DNA of 64,000 bases from a bacterium OM1 bin76 (GTDB lineage Bacteria > Actinomycetota > Acidimicrobiia > Spongiisociales > ZC4RG35): the NCBI GenBank assembly GCA_002238785.1, contig MPNA01000003.1:133368-197367 (forward strand). Reading direction: 5' to 3'. The notes beneath the pieces were generated by a model. The model was not told the origin of the DNA. It worked only from the letters and a program-made list of their open reading frames with translations, and did not search any database. A program made the position numbers and the translations under genes. Of the stretch, positions 56,915-64,000 are shown piece by piece (positions within the stretch are counted from its first letter, which is position 1; each line of letters begins with the position of its first letter).

Positions 56915-57181
56915 GTGAACAGAGAAATCGAAATCGTTCAAACGCCTGATGGAACCAAATGCCGCGTGTGGGTGCACAGCAACGAACTGGCCGAACTTCG
57001 CCACAACGGACCCACCACCGTCCAACTCCGCCAACTCCTGTCCGACAGCCACCACCACTATGAAGAAGACCGGAACGAAGCACTCAACATTGCTCTCGAA
57101 CGCATCACCGGCTGGACCACAGAAGCACTCGAACGGCACCCCCGCGGGTGGCGCCGCTACTCACTCCGATGGCCAACCTGA
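56915..57181 (+). CDS. Hypothetical 88-aa protein
   Basis: A GTG start at 56915 gives 88 aa beginning VNREIEIVQTPDGTKCRVWV, with a beta-rich N-terminus followed by a helical part (NIALERITGWTTEALERH). It overlaps the next gene by 13 bp, supporting that it is real and co-expressed. The upstream open frame to 56690 is probably not translated. The family is not recognised; a DNA-transfer accessory role is possible from context only. The 185 bp before it, after the ATPase gene, hold no gene. Confidence 0.55.
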   Translation: MNREIEIVQTPDGTKCRVWVHSNELAELRHNGPTTVQLRQLLSDSHHHYEEDRNEALNIALERITGWTTEALERHPRGWRRYSLRWPT

Positions 57182-57666
57182 ACATAACCCTCAGCCAACA
57201 ACTAGCCCGAGGGCTGCAGGCCGCCGCCGACCGGTGGAACATCACCCCCGCAGCCGCCGCAAAACGCATCCTCAAAGAAACACTGCAACAACAAGGGCAC
57301 CTCCCCCCGGCACCGGTGCACCGCACCCTCCGCCTCGCCACATCCCTTACCCGATGGATCCAACACACCGCCCACCGCACCGGCGTGTCTCAATCGGAAA
57401 TGCTGCGACAGCTCCTCACCGAAGGCCTGCAAGCCGACCCCACCCCCGGCCGAAGGGTCACCTACCCGAACTCCACCCCCAAACGGGTCACCGTCCGAAT
57501 CCCACCGGACCTCAACCAACACATCCAAACCCAAGCCGACACCTGGAAACAGCAGTGGGCACCCACCGCCACCGACCTCATCCTCGCCGCCTACTTCAAC
57601 CGCAAAAGAAAACAGGCAAACACCAAGAAGGCTGCTAAACGCCAACGCGTGCCCTATGCGAAGTAA
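57169..57666 (+). CDS. Ribbon-helix-helix-like DNA-binding protein (three RHH-like segments)
   Basis: 165 aa from ATG 57169. Three segments resemble RHH units, each a short strand followed by two helices: MANLNITLSQQLARGLQAA, then the region with VSQSEMLRQLLTEGLQ, then KRVTVRIPPDLNQHIQTQAD with TATDLILAAYF. The tail is very basic (RKRKQANTKKAAKRQR). Such proteins act as relaxosome accessories or as repressors in conjugative elements. Codons are strikingly C- and A-rich compared with the coupling ATPase gene. Confidence 0.65.
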   Translation: MANLNITLSQQLARGLQAAADRWNITPAAAAKRILKETLQQQGHLPPAPVHRTLRLATSLTRWIQHTAHRTGVSQSEMLRQLLTEGLQADPTPGRRVTYPNSTPKRVTVRIPPDLNQHIQTQADTWKQQWAPTATDLILAAYFNRKRKQANTKKAAKRQRVPYAK

Positions 57667-58121
57667 ACGCCTCCTTCTACGGCGGGGATCCTGGGTGTTT
57701 TGGGGAAAGAGTGGCTGTACCGCGAAGATTCGCCGGGGTGTTGGGGAGGTGGCCGATGGGCAGGACGGTTACGGTACGTGTTTGCGGGGAACCACCCGGC
57801 GCCTGCCACCCGTTCCAACCGACAACACACCCCCTGTCGGTCCCGCCGGGTGCTCCCCCCGCAGAAGGGCAGGGGCGTGCCCAACGGTCCCACCACGACC
57901 ATCCCGGTCGACATGGCCAACAGCCGAAAGACACACGCCCATCTCTGGCTGACGCAGGGGTGATGTACGGTTTTCCGAAAATAGTTTTTCGTGTTTTCGG
58001 GCAATGTCGTTAGATCTGTTAGTGAAAGAGGTCCCGGGACCGTCGGCACCCACCAGGAACCGGCGGATCCCAGGAGTGAAAAAAACAACCACTTCGCCAA
58101 CCGCGACAGGAGAGACACACA
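57667..58121. other. Intergenic region with leader copy A
   Basis: No confident gene between the RHH-like gene and the small ORF at 58122. Several short frames are open on both strands but look random; a plus frame from 57756 has a GGGAGG before it and is a weak candidate. The right part is leader copy A. Confidence 0.4.
57952..58121 (+). repeat. Leader repeat copy A with palindromic operator-like site
   Basis: About 170 bp that recur at 59233-59398. Shared blocks include GGCAATGTCGTTAGATCTGTT, GGCGGATCCCAGG and the RBS block GACAGGAGA before the start codon. It contains CCGAAAA/TTTTCGG and the perfect 12-bp palindrome GGTCCCGGGACC (58030-58041). It precedes a 39-aa ORF. Confidence 0.8.
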
Positions 58122-58241
58122 ATGGCGCCCCCCACAACGAGACCGGCCTCCCTCGGACGTGTCGGGAGTGTAGCTGCGTCGCTGTGCGGTCTCCTGCCGA
58201 AACGGCGGATAGCACCACCAACAAGGAGAACATCCTCATGA
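58122..58241 (+). CDS. Small 39-aa ORF coupled to the following gene
   Basis: ATG 58122 lies 9 bp after AGGAG in the conserved leader and its stop overlaps the next start as ATGA. The basic 39-residue product (MAPPTTRPASLGRVGS at the start) may be a leader peptide or a small protein. Support is positional: RBS, shared leader and coupling. Confidence 0.45.
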   Translation: MAPPTTRPASLGRVGSVAASLCGLLPKRRIAPPTRRTSS

Positions 58242-58540
58242 CTGCAACAAAAGCCGCTTCTGTTTCCAGGGGAACCCTGGTTACCGCCTTCGTTGAGGCT
58301 TGGCTCAGCGAAGACCAAAACGCCCACCTACCGGGCGTGCTCTATCAAGGTGAAAAGGTCACCGTGATAGAAGCGATAAAGCTGCTGTCCCAAGACATCA
58401 TCCAAGAAGCCCTATACAGAGTGGGTTACACCACCCGGTGGCATTGGAAACTGTTCGGATGGGCCCCAAATCCCATTCTCTATGGCCTCCGTGGTCCGCA
58501 TGATGGACCAGTTCCTGGGGGTTTCCACGCCGGCAGGTAA
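58238..58540 (+). CDS. Hypothetical 100-aa protein of cassette A
   Basis: ATG 58238 is preceded by AAGGAG with 9-bp spacing. The N-terminal part looks like a real helical domain (GTLVTAFVEAWLSEDQNAHL, then VTVIEAIKLLSQDIIQEALYRVG); the last 35 residues are Trp/Gly/Pro-rich. No family is recognised. It sits where leader copy B has a different gene, so the two may be exchangeable cargo. Confidence 0.6.
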   Translation: MTATKAASVSRGTLVTAFVEAWLSEDQNAHLPGVLYQGEKVTVIEAIKLLSQDIIQEALYRVGYTTRWHWKLFGWAPNPILYGLRGPHDGPVPGGFHAGR

Positions 58541-58726
58541 CCAAAGCCATTTCCAACGCGTCACCAGCCAGGCTGACGCTGACACCTGCCGTCGGCCGGG
58601 AACGGCAGCAACGGTCCGGATAACCGAGAAGCCCTGGAGATACACACCGGTACCCGGCTGGTGTCCCTGTCACCCAATCCACAGAACGGTTCTGGTGTTT
58701 CTGCGTCGGTGGGTCTGCTCTGCGGT

Positions 58727-59219
58727 TCATGAGGGCGGGACTCCTACATACACGGTGTTGTCGCGGGGTGATCCTCCGTCGTGGTATGAGTGTTGGAATG
58801 CCCGCTGTCTGGGATCGTTGCAGTAGCGGGGATTCTTGGACGAGTAGATGTTCTCGTCGTATATGAGGGAGTCGGGAAAGGCGAAGTGGGGTCATCGGGA
58901 CACAGGAACCCGGGGCTTGTCCAAAATGATCTGTGCCCTCGGCGTAGCGGCCGAAGGTGCGGCAGGAGAGCCCCCACCCACCGTCGGCGGGCGAGTCGTA
59001 GAAACGGGTATTGCTCAGGTCGAACTCGCCCCGCAAGAGTTTCGGTTCCATGTCGTACCCTCGCTCGGTGGAGAGGGCGAAGAAATGTATCCCACCTTGG
59101 CGTTCCTCTTCGGTCATCTCGCGGTAGGCCCACACCAGTTGGTATCCGAGGTAGATCATCGAGGCGCCCGCCCAGTTTCCCGCCCATTGCATGTTCCGAA
59201 CCACATCCTTGGTAAGCAC
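58727..59219 (-). pseudogene. Hypothetical gene with a single-base frameshift
   Basis: The minus-strand frame from GTG 59219 (or ATG 59192) encodes protein-like sequence (YLGYQLVWAYREMTEEERQ, then STERGYDMEPKLLRGEFDL) up to 58892. It then degenerates, while another minus frame continues with FAFPDSLIYDENIYSSK, then YCNDPRQRAFQHSY and a stop at 58727. Removing one base from the GGGG run (plus strand 58888-58891) joins them into one frame of 163 codons. This is a broken gene, a homopolymer sequencing error or a frameshifting site. The product is not recognised. Confidence 0.65.
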
Positions 59220-59232
59220 ACCTGGCGACCGG

Positions 59233-59398
59233 ACACAGGGGGGATGCACGGTTTCCCGAAAACTGTTTTTGGCGTTCCCGGGCAATGTCGTTAGATCTGT
59301 TTGTGCAAGAGGTCCTGGGACCGTCACACCCCGACTGAGGTGGCGGATCCCAGGCGAAGAGAACAACCACTCTCCAACGGGCGACAGGAGAACACACA
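59233..59398 (+). repeat. Leader repeat copy B with palindrome-like site
   Basis: Counterpart of 57952-58121, ending at the ATG at 59399. The operator-like site reads GGTCCTGGGACC (59311-59322), one base away from the perfect palindrome of copy A. The RBS block GACAGGAGAACACACA is retained although the downstream gene is unrelated. Confidence 0.8.
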
Positions 59399-59788
59399 AT
59401 GGCGTACCACAACAAAACACTCCCAGAACAACAACCGTCAGTAGCTGGCGACAACGCTGACGGAGAGGTGCCTGACCGCGTCCCGAGGCGCTGTCACCAT
59501 CAATGTCCGTACTTGACGGCGCCAGCCTGTCATCTTTGCCGGTCCAAGGTCGTCAAGTTACCGATCTGCGATGACTGCACAGACACCGGGAAGTTGTGGG
59601 AGTGCGTTATCCCCTATACACCGCACACGATCATCTGCTGTCAAACGGTTCACACCACCGAACAGGCGGCCAACGCCCACATCGCCCGCCTGATCGCTCA
59701 CCCTGACAGCCTTGTCAACCGCGACGGCCGATGGATAGCAGTCCCCTTCCGGCGCGGGCGAGACCCCATCATGACCCTGCCGGAATAA
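59399..59788 (+). CDS. Cysteine-rich (zinc-ribbon-like) small protein of cassette B
   Basis: 129 aa, ATG 59399 with AGGAG 9 bp upstream. The central part has paired cysteines and histidines: CHHQC, CHLC, then CDDC, suggesting zinc binding, followed by an alpha/beta tail (HTTEQAANAHIARLIAH, DGRWIAVPF). No family is recognised. It may be a DNA- or protein-binding accessory of the island. Confidence 0.65.
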   Translation: MAYHNKTLPEQQPSVAGDNADGEVPDRVPRRCHHQCPYLTAPACHLCRSKVVKLPICDDCTDTGKLWECVIPYTPHTIICCQTVHTTEQAANAHIARLIAHPDSLVNRDGRWIAVPFRRGRDPIMTLPE

Positions 59789-60313
59789 TCCAAAAAGCCA
59801 AAGCCGGGGCCTTCCGTGGATCACAGCGAATCGGAAGACTCCAATTCGGATGGTGAGCGGAGTTCCCAATCACCTCAAGGCATTCCGGATCAGTACGTTG
59901 AGTCCTGTCACCAAAGGTCACCAAATCCTTCTTCTGCGTGCCTGGAACTGAGGAAAGAGATAACCCTCAAACTGGGAGCGACGGATACTATCCCAATATC
60001 TGTCGTTAGTGGGGGTCATCTCACCTGAACTGGGAAAAGACGCTAAGGATTCTCGCGTACTAGGGATATCTTTGTGCTTCTTTCCTTCAGGTCAGGTGTG
60101 AAGACGGGGGGAAGTCCCGTTGTTGGTGAGGGGGAGGTGGGGTTCTGTCCACTGCACAGGAAGCCGTTCGCCAGGTGCCGCTGTTTTGATGCTGTTCTAG
60201 CTGGCTATTGTTGTGGCCGTTTCGGCTGTTGTGGTTCGAATACGAGTTCTGGAACGACGAATTCCCAGGTATTGGTGCGGAGGTGTTGGCGGTATTGATG
60301 GCGATCACTGAAA
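59789..60313. other. Region without confident genes
   Basis: A plus frame 59816-60028 (GTG, 70 aa, acidic start) and a plus frame 60208-60321 containing FEYEFWNDEFPGIGAEVLAVLM are open, but neither has a good RBS. The second may be a remnant of a lost gene. A 13-bp element GATCACTGAAAGT is repeated at 60303 and 60328. Confidence 0.35.
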
Positions 60314-60752
60314 GTGCTCTCAGACCTGATCACTGAAAGTACCCGCTTGTGGGAACACCTCCGTCGTCGTTTCCCCCCGGACACCGTGCTGGTCGGGTCG
60401 GCCGATCATGGCCACTGTGACATTCCCCCCGGGGGAAAGAAAAGACTGAGCTGGGACCTCAACCGAGCGCCTGAGATGCTGGGGAGACGGCCGGTGCTGA
60501 TGTTCAACGGACCCGCAGAACAAGCCCGCCGTCTCGCCGAACAAACCGGCAGCCGGTTCGTTGACGCCCAACTGTTAAGACAGTGGCTGGGCGGTGGGCC
60601 TCCCCACCCCGAACTAGAAGACTTCCCAACCGCCGCGCTGCTACCCGCCGAACACACGGTGATCTTTCCCCGCCTACCTCGGCGGGGACATGGTCGGACA
60701 CCACGGCGGCATCACATCCCAAGAACTACTCATCCCGCTCCTGGTCGCCTGA
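60314..60752 (+). pseudogene. Fragment of an alkaline-phosphatase-superfamily (nucleotide pyrophosphatase-like) gene, frameshifted
   Basis: From GTG 60314 the frame encodes a metal-site segment VLVGSADHGHCDI (family pattern V-x-x-x-x-DHG) and runs to HTVIF, after which a +1 frame continues with YLGGDMVGHHGGITSQELLIPLLVA and a stop at 60752. Deleting one base in TTTCCCC (60665-60671) restores a single frame of 145 codons. The whole N-terminal metal-binding half is missing, so it is a remnant. PglZ belongs to the same superfamily, but the ending right after LLVA fits nucleotide pyrophosphatases better. Confidence 0.7.
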
Positions 60753-60865
60753 CAAGCCGGAGCCCCCGGCAGCCACCCCACAGTTAGGCAGAGTCTATGG
60801 GATCCGCCGCTCCTGAACGACAGGGATCCCAGCCAAACTCCAACAGGTCCTGTCTAACCCAACCG

Positions 60866-60909
60866 GGGTCGGATGCCGGCCATCTAGAGAGTCAACCGGC
60901 ATCCGACCC
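60866..60909. terminator. Strong bidirectional hairpin terminator
   Basis: GGGTCGGATGCCGG at 60866-60879 is perfectly complementary to 60896-60909 (14-bp stem, 16-base loop). It lies 14 bp beyond the stop of the GHKL ATPase gene and downstream of the phosphatase fragment, so it can end transcription from both sides. Another 8-bp repeat (TGGGATCC/GGATCCCA) lies at 60798-60831. Confidence 0.75.
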
Positions 60910-60922
60910 TACAGGGGGGCGC

Positions 60923-63130
60923 TCAGGAAGATATGAGCACCTTTTGTATCGGTGGGAGTATTTTTGTTTGCTGTTGGGCGTGGCGTTGGTAGAGGGTTGA
61001 TACCTCGATCGGCTGGTCGCCGTGTTCCTTTTTCACCAGCCGTGCTGCTAGCGCCTCGGAAATGACCTCTGCCAGGGCTGTCCGGAACTCGCGGCTGTGT
61101 TCCCCGGAAAAGTCATCTTTGGCGAGAGGTAGCAACGACGGGTGTTTGACCGCTACCCAAAGCGTTTGGTTGCTTTCAGGTGTGGGTTCTTCGGGGTCGA
61201 AGTAGGAACGCCACAAGGGCTCCGGCCGGTGTGTGAAGTTGATCTTCAGATTAGGGATACCGGTGTCTCTGGTCACGACTTTCACAGTGCTTTGCGCGGA
61301 GAATTGCTCAAGGTTCGCGTACAATGTGGCTCTAGCTCCCAGCCTGGTGCCGGCTATCCGGACCCGCCCCACGTAGAAACCGAGCTGGTCATTGAAGGAC
61401 ATGACGGTGGTCCCGCCGTCGAGAACCGTCACGCCTGCGTTGTCCGATTTCACCTGGACGACCCTGTCGGTAGGTTCGACCAGAGCTACCGGCCCCCGCA
61501 CCTCGATGGTTTTCTGTTTGTTGACACCCAAGGTGTAGGAGTGGTTTTCGAATCGGAAGTCTTCCGGTGGGTCTACAGGAGGGGGTGGCGGTGGTTCCTC
61601 GATTCCTTCCAACAGAGCAAGGCCGGACCTGTCCCCGATGGACGCTTCGAAAAGAGCCGATTCCGCTTTCAGGCATTTCAAACGGACCGGAGCGGTCAAC
61701 ACATCAGACCGTCCACTTCGATGCGGGCCGAGCCGTATCGGTGCGGGGTTGATGATCTGGAATGCTCCTTCGGGTTCGAGTTCAATGGTGATCTCGTCGC
61801 CTTCTCGTAGTCCTTCCGCGGCGCAAACCACCGATAGGGTCTTGGTCGATCCCACCACGATGTTGGCTTGCTTGGGATGGATCACCAGAGGATCGGGAAG
61901 GGGACCTGGCGCCGGAGGGTCGTCGTCGAGTTCCCGCAGCGACTGGTGGAGCATCCTCGCTACAGCCCGTCCGAGATGGTCGAGCCGCCGCCGCATCTCC
62001 GGGGATTCTTTCGGTTCGGTGCCGGACTTTTCCTCTTCCTCCAGTTTCTCGATCAGGGGAGCCAGTTGGTCTTCTACAGCTTTGCTGAGAGCTGTCCAGA
62101 AGGGATGGTCCTTCAGCAGGCCCCGCCGTCGGCGGGATATGATGGGAAGGGGGTTATCGTCTGAGGGTGCCTGGTCGGATTCGACCGCGTTGTCGTGGTC
62201 GATGGTCAACTGGTCAATGTAAGGACAGGACAACCGGCCGTGCAGCCAACCGGCGCTGGGATGCCCCTCGAACTTGAACAGGGTGCTGTCATAGATGGCT
62301 CGTTTCCCGGCGATCAGAACACCCGCGGCGCGGGTAGGGTTCCGGTGCGGGTCGTCCGACCTTTCGGGTAGTTTCCCAACGGTCAGAGCTACCTGCCCGG
62401 CTTCTGGGTAACCCTCTATCTCGATGTGGGTGTTAAGTAGGGGCTCCAAGACGGGTCTGCTGTAACGCAGTTTGGCGGTTCGGGAGTTGTTCTTGGTCCG
62501 ACCGACCAGAGTGACTGTCCGTTGTGGGTCGGCCATGATGTCACGAAGCTGAAAGTCGTTGGTGAGGTCATCCCTCAACCTCTCATGTCTGGGACGTCGT
62601 ACCCCTTCGCAGAAAACCGTCACCACGGTTCCGTTTCCCCTTTTGATGCCCAGGTCAGACCGTTCCTCCCGTGTTGGGGTGTCATCCTGCCGGGAGAACT
62701 CGAAATCACCGGTTTGGCGCAGCCGCACACTGGAGATACGCCCATCCTTGATCGAGGTGAACTCGACCTCCCCGAACGCCACCAGGTCTTTCGCTCCCCG
62801 CCCGCGGTTGCCCCGCACCGGCTGGCCATCCTCCAACCCGGATGACCTTCCCCCGATCGGCAACAACCTGTCACGCATCTCCTGGAAGGACATCCCGCCG
62901 GCCCGATCTCTCACTATTACTTCATGCGGCCCCCCTTTTCGGGAGTGATCGACTTCCACTCTTATGGGTCCGGATCGATTCTGCCGCGCGTAGCTGTCGT
63001 CTGAGTTGGTTATCAGTTCGATGAGGCCCCGGATCAGATCGGTACCCATTGCTTCCCGCGCGTCTTGGAGCAGCGCCCGCGATGTGTAGGGGATTCGTCC
63101 TTTGGTGAGGGTTTTCTTCTTCTTGCTCAT
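60923..63130 (-). CDS. GHKL (MORC/Hsp90-like) ATPase with C-terminal beta-rich domains
   Basis: 735 aa. The N-terminal ATPase has the N-box ELITNSDD (Glu38, Asn42, Asp45), the G1 box RDRAGGMS (Asp75, Gly78, Gly79) and the G2-type glycine lid RGNRGRGAKD near residue 110. A charged helical part lies near 340-400 (IEKLEEEEKSGTE). The C-terminal half contains two Ig-like beta-rich regions split by a proline run (PPPPPPVDPP near 510). ATG 63130 has GGAGGAG upstream. 41 bp separates it from the DGQHR/DndB-like gene, so they form an operon. GHKL ATPases of this kind occur in restriction and other anti-phage modules; the exact family is not known to me. Confidence 0.82.
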   Translation of the reverse strand: MSKKKKTLTKGRIPYTSRALLQDAREAMGTDLIRGLIELITNSDDSYARQNRSGPIRVEVDHSRKGGPHEVIVRDRAGGMSFQEMRDRLLPIGGRSSGLEDGQPVRGNRGRGAKDLVAFGEVEFTSIKDGRISSVRLRQTGDFEFSRQDDTPTREERSDLGIKRGNGTVVTVFCEGVRRPRHERLRDDLTNDFQLRDIMADPQRTVTLVGRTKNNSRTAKLRYSRPVLEPLLNTHIEIEGYPEAGQVALTVGKLPERSDDPHRNPTRAAGVLIAGKRAIYDSTLFKFEGHPSAGWLHGRLSCPYIDQLTIDHDNAVESDQAPSDDNPLPIISRRRRGLLKDHPFWTALSKAVEDQLAPLIEKLEEEEKSGTEPKESPEMRRRLDHLGRAVARMLHQSLRELDDDPPAPGPLPDPLVIHPKQANIVVGSTKTLSVVCAAEGLREGDEITIELEPEGAFQIINPAPIRLGPHRSGRSDVLTAPVRLKCLKAESALFEASIGDRSGLALLEGIEEPPPPPPVDPPEDFRFENHSYTLGVNKQKTIEVRGPVALVEPTDRVVQVKSDNAGVTVLDGGTTVMSFNDQLGFYVGRVRIAGTRLGARATLYANLEQFSAQSTVKVVTRDTGIPNLKINFTHRPEPLWRSYFDPEEPTPESNQTLWVAVKHPSLLPLAKDDFSGEHSREFRTALAEVISEALAARLVKKEHGDQPIEVSTLYQRHAQQQTKILPPIQKVLISS

Positions 63131-63171
63131 GTTGTCATACTCCTCCGTTTAATCGGATGGGTTGCTTGGGC

Positions 63172-64000
63172 CTACCGCCGTCCCGTTTGGGTTTTGCGGC
63201 GGGCAGCGGCGTTAACTCGGCGGTCTTCGGAAATCACCAATTTCGGTCGCTGGTCGCTGAGGCCGATCTTCCACAGGATGTAATTGGCGGTGGCTCGCCT
63301 AGTGGGCATGCGGGTCACAACCTCATGCTCGGCCATGCAGATTCCCTGCCAGTCCGCCAGTCGATCTTCGTCAAACCGCTCAGAAGTTCGGCCCGGTTCC
63401 CGTTGGCCTGTTTCGCGGCTGCTGAGACGGCTTTGCCGACCGCGCCAAATGCCCACAGGGCAAGGGCATAGGACGATATGTATTCCTGGCGGGCTTCTTG
63501 GGGTTTCATGTCCCCGTCCCGGATGTGATTCCATGGCTCGACCAGGTCTGCCAGGATGTTCCAATAATCAATCGCCCAGGACGTCAGCTTCTTTTCAGCC
63601 GTGGGGCTGAGGCGTTCGTCCGGGTTACCCAATAACTGTTTGTTGGCTTGTTGCAGGCCCGAAAGCGTGGCGAACTTCGGGGAGCGAATCGACAGGGACA
63701 CCCGTTCTTTGTCGATGCGCTTTTGGAACAGGTCAACCTGGTCCATGCAGGCCATGGTGATGCGGTTGATCGGCAGCCGGTGGTCGTAGAGGATGTCCAG
63801 CGACTTCGATGTCTTATGAACGGTGCGGTTCAGATCGGAGAATATCTGCTGGCTTCGTTCCAACCCACCATCGGGTAGGACTACCACGGAGATCGTGTCA
63901 CGAGCCAGGGTGGGATCTGACAGGAGGGCCTCGGAGATACCGGCGACCCGATGCTGTCCGTCGTTAATGACGTACTTGGCTTCAAGCGGCAGCACCAACA
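63172..64000 (-). pseudogene. DGQHR-domain (DndB-like) protein, partial at the window edge, with apparent frameshift
   Basis: The frame enters the window at base 64000. It shows the signature NDGQHRVAGI near the start, LNRTVHKTSKSLDILYDHR and a helical middle, all DndB-like, up to GLTKIDW near 63358. The frame then stops at 63315, whereas another minus frame continues with DWQGICMAEHEV and TRRATANYILWKIGL, the expected C-terminal end, to a stop at 63172. A one-base loss around 63349-63357 explains this. DndB regulates phosphorothioate modification in dnd systems; DGQHR proteins also occur in other defence loci. It may be inactivated, mis-sequenced or frameshift-expressed. Confidence 0.75.

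Noticed and set aside
58398..59420. 340-aa minus-strand open frame as one gene
   Set aside because: Only its middle looks coding; the 5' part lies in leader repeat B and the 3' part reads out of frame opposite cassette A. The repaired 163-aa gene explains it better.
49783..64000. Second copy of the tRNA-Ala 3' end (attR)
   Set aside because: Searched by eye; only short partial matches such as GAAGTCCCGTT near 60112, not convincing.

Overview
The window looks like a chromosomal segment of a high-GC, deep-branching actinobacterium; an Acidimicrobiia-like lineage is my inference. The evidence is the actinobacterial gene order (tig-clpP-clpX-valS-folC-ndk, mreBCD-mrdA-rodA, rne-rplU-rpmA-obg-proB, nadD-rsfS), coenzyme F420 genes with separate cofG and cofH instead of the fused fbiC of mycobacteria and streptomycetes, and frequent GTG/TTG starts with ATGA/GTGA overlaps. 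No rRNA and no CRISPR array were seen.

Region 1 (1-21.2 kb) is metabolic. It holds the end of ispG, an SDR reductase, cofG, a cofH with an unusual 255-residue N-terminal extension, a PPOX-fold protein, an orphan beta-class DNA methyltransferase, an 8-oxoguanine-deaminase-like amidohydrolase, an MMPL/RND exporter and an N-terminally extended aspartate carbamoyltransferase. A compact run follows of lipoyl E2 acyltransferase, malate synthase and malic enzyme fused to a phosphotransacetylase-like domain (acyl-CoA and C4/glyoxylate metabolism). It closes with a repeat-containing lipoprotein beside a two-component system.

Region 2 (21.2-49.8 kb) is core housekeeping: a five-tRNA cluster (Lys opposite; Pro, Gly, Arg, His), trigger factor and Clp protease, valS, folC, tRNA-Thr, ndk, the rod-shape/elongasome operon, RNase E/G with L21/L27/Obg/ProB, TrkH/TrkA potassium uptake, a MoxR-VWA pair, two coupled GAPDH genes (one without the catalytic cysteine), a small M23-like protein, nadD, rsfS and tRNA-Ala(GGC).

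Region 3 (49.8-64.0 kb, open at the right edge) is a mobile, partly decaying island inserted beside tRNA-Ala. It carries two tandem P4-type integrases (the second lacks the tyrosine nucleophile), an AlpA-like regulator, a 237-bp tandem DNA repeat, a conjugation-coupling-type ATPase with a small membrane protein, a ribbon-helix-helix-like protein, a duplicated ~165-bp leader in front of two different small gene cassettes, two reading frames broken by single-base shifts, and at the right end a GHKL (MORC/Hsp90-like) ATPase next to a DGQHR/DndB-like gene. That last pair is the best candidate for an undescribed defence-type system; its remaining genes would lie beyond base 64000.
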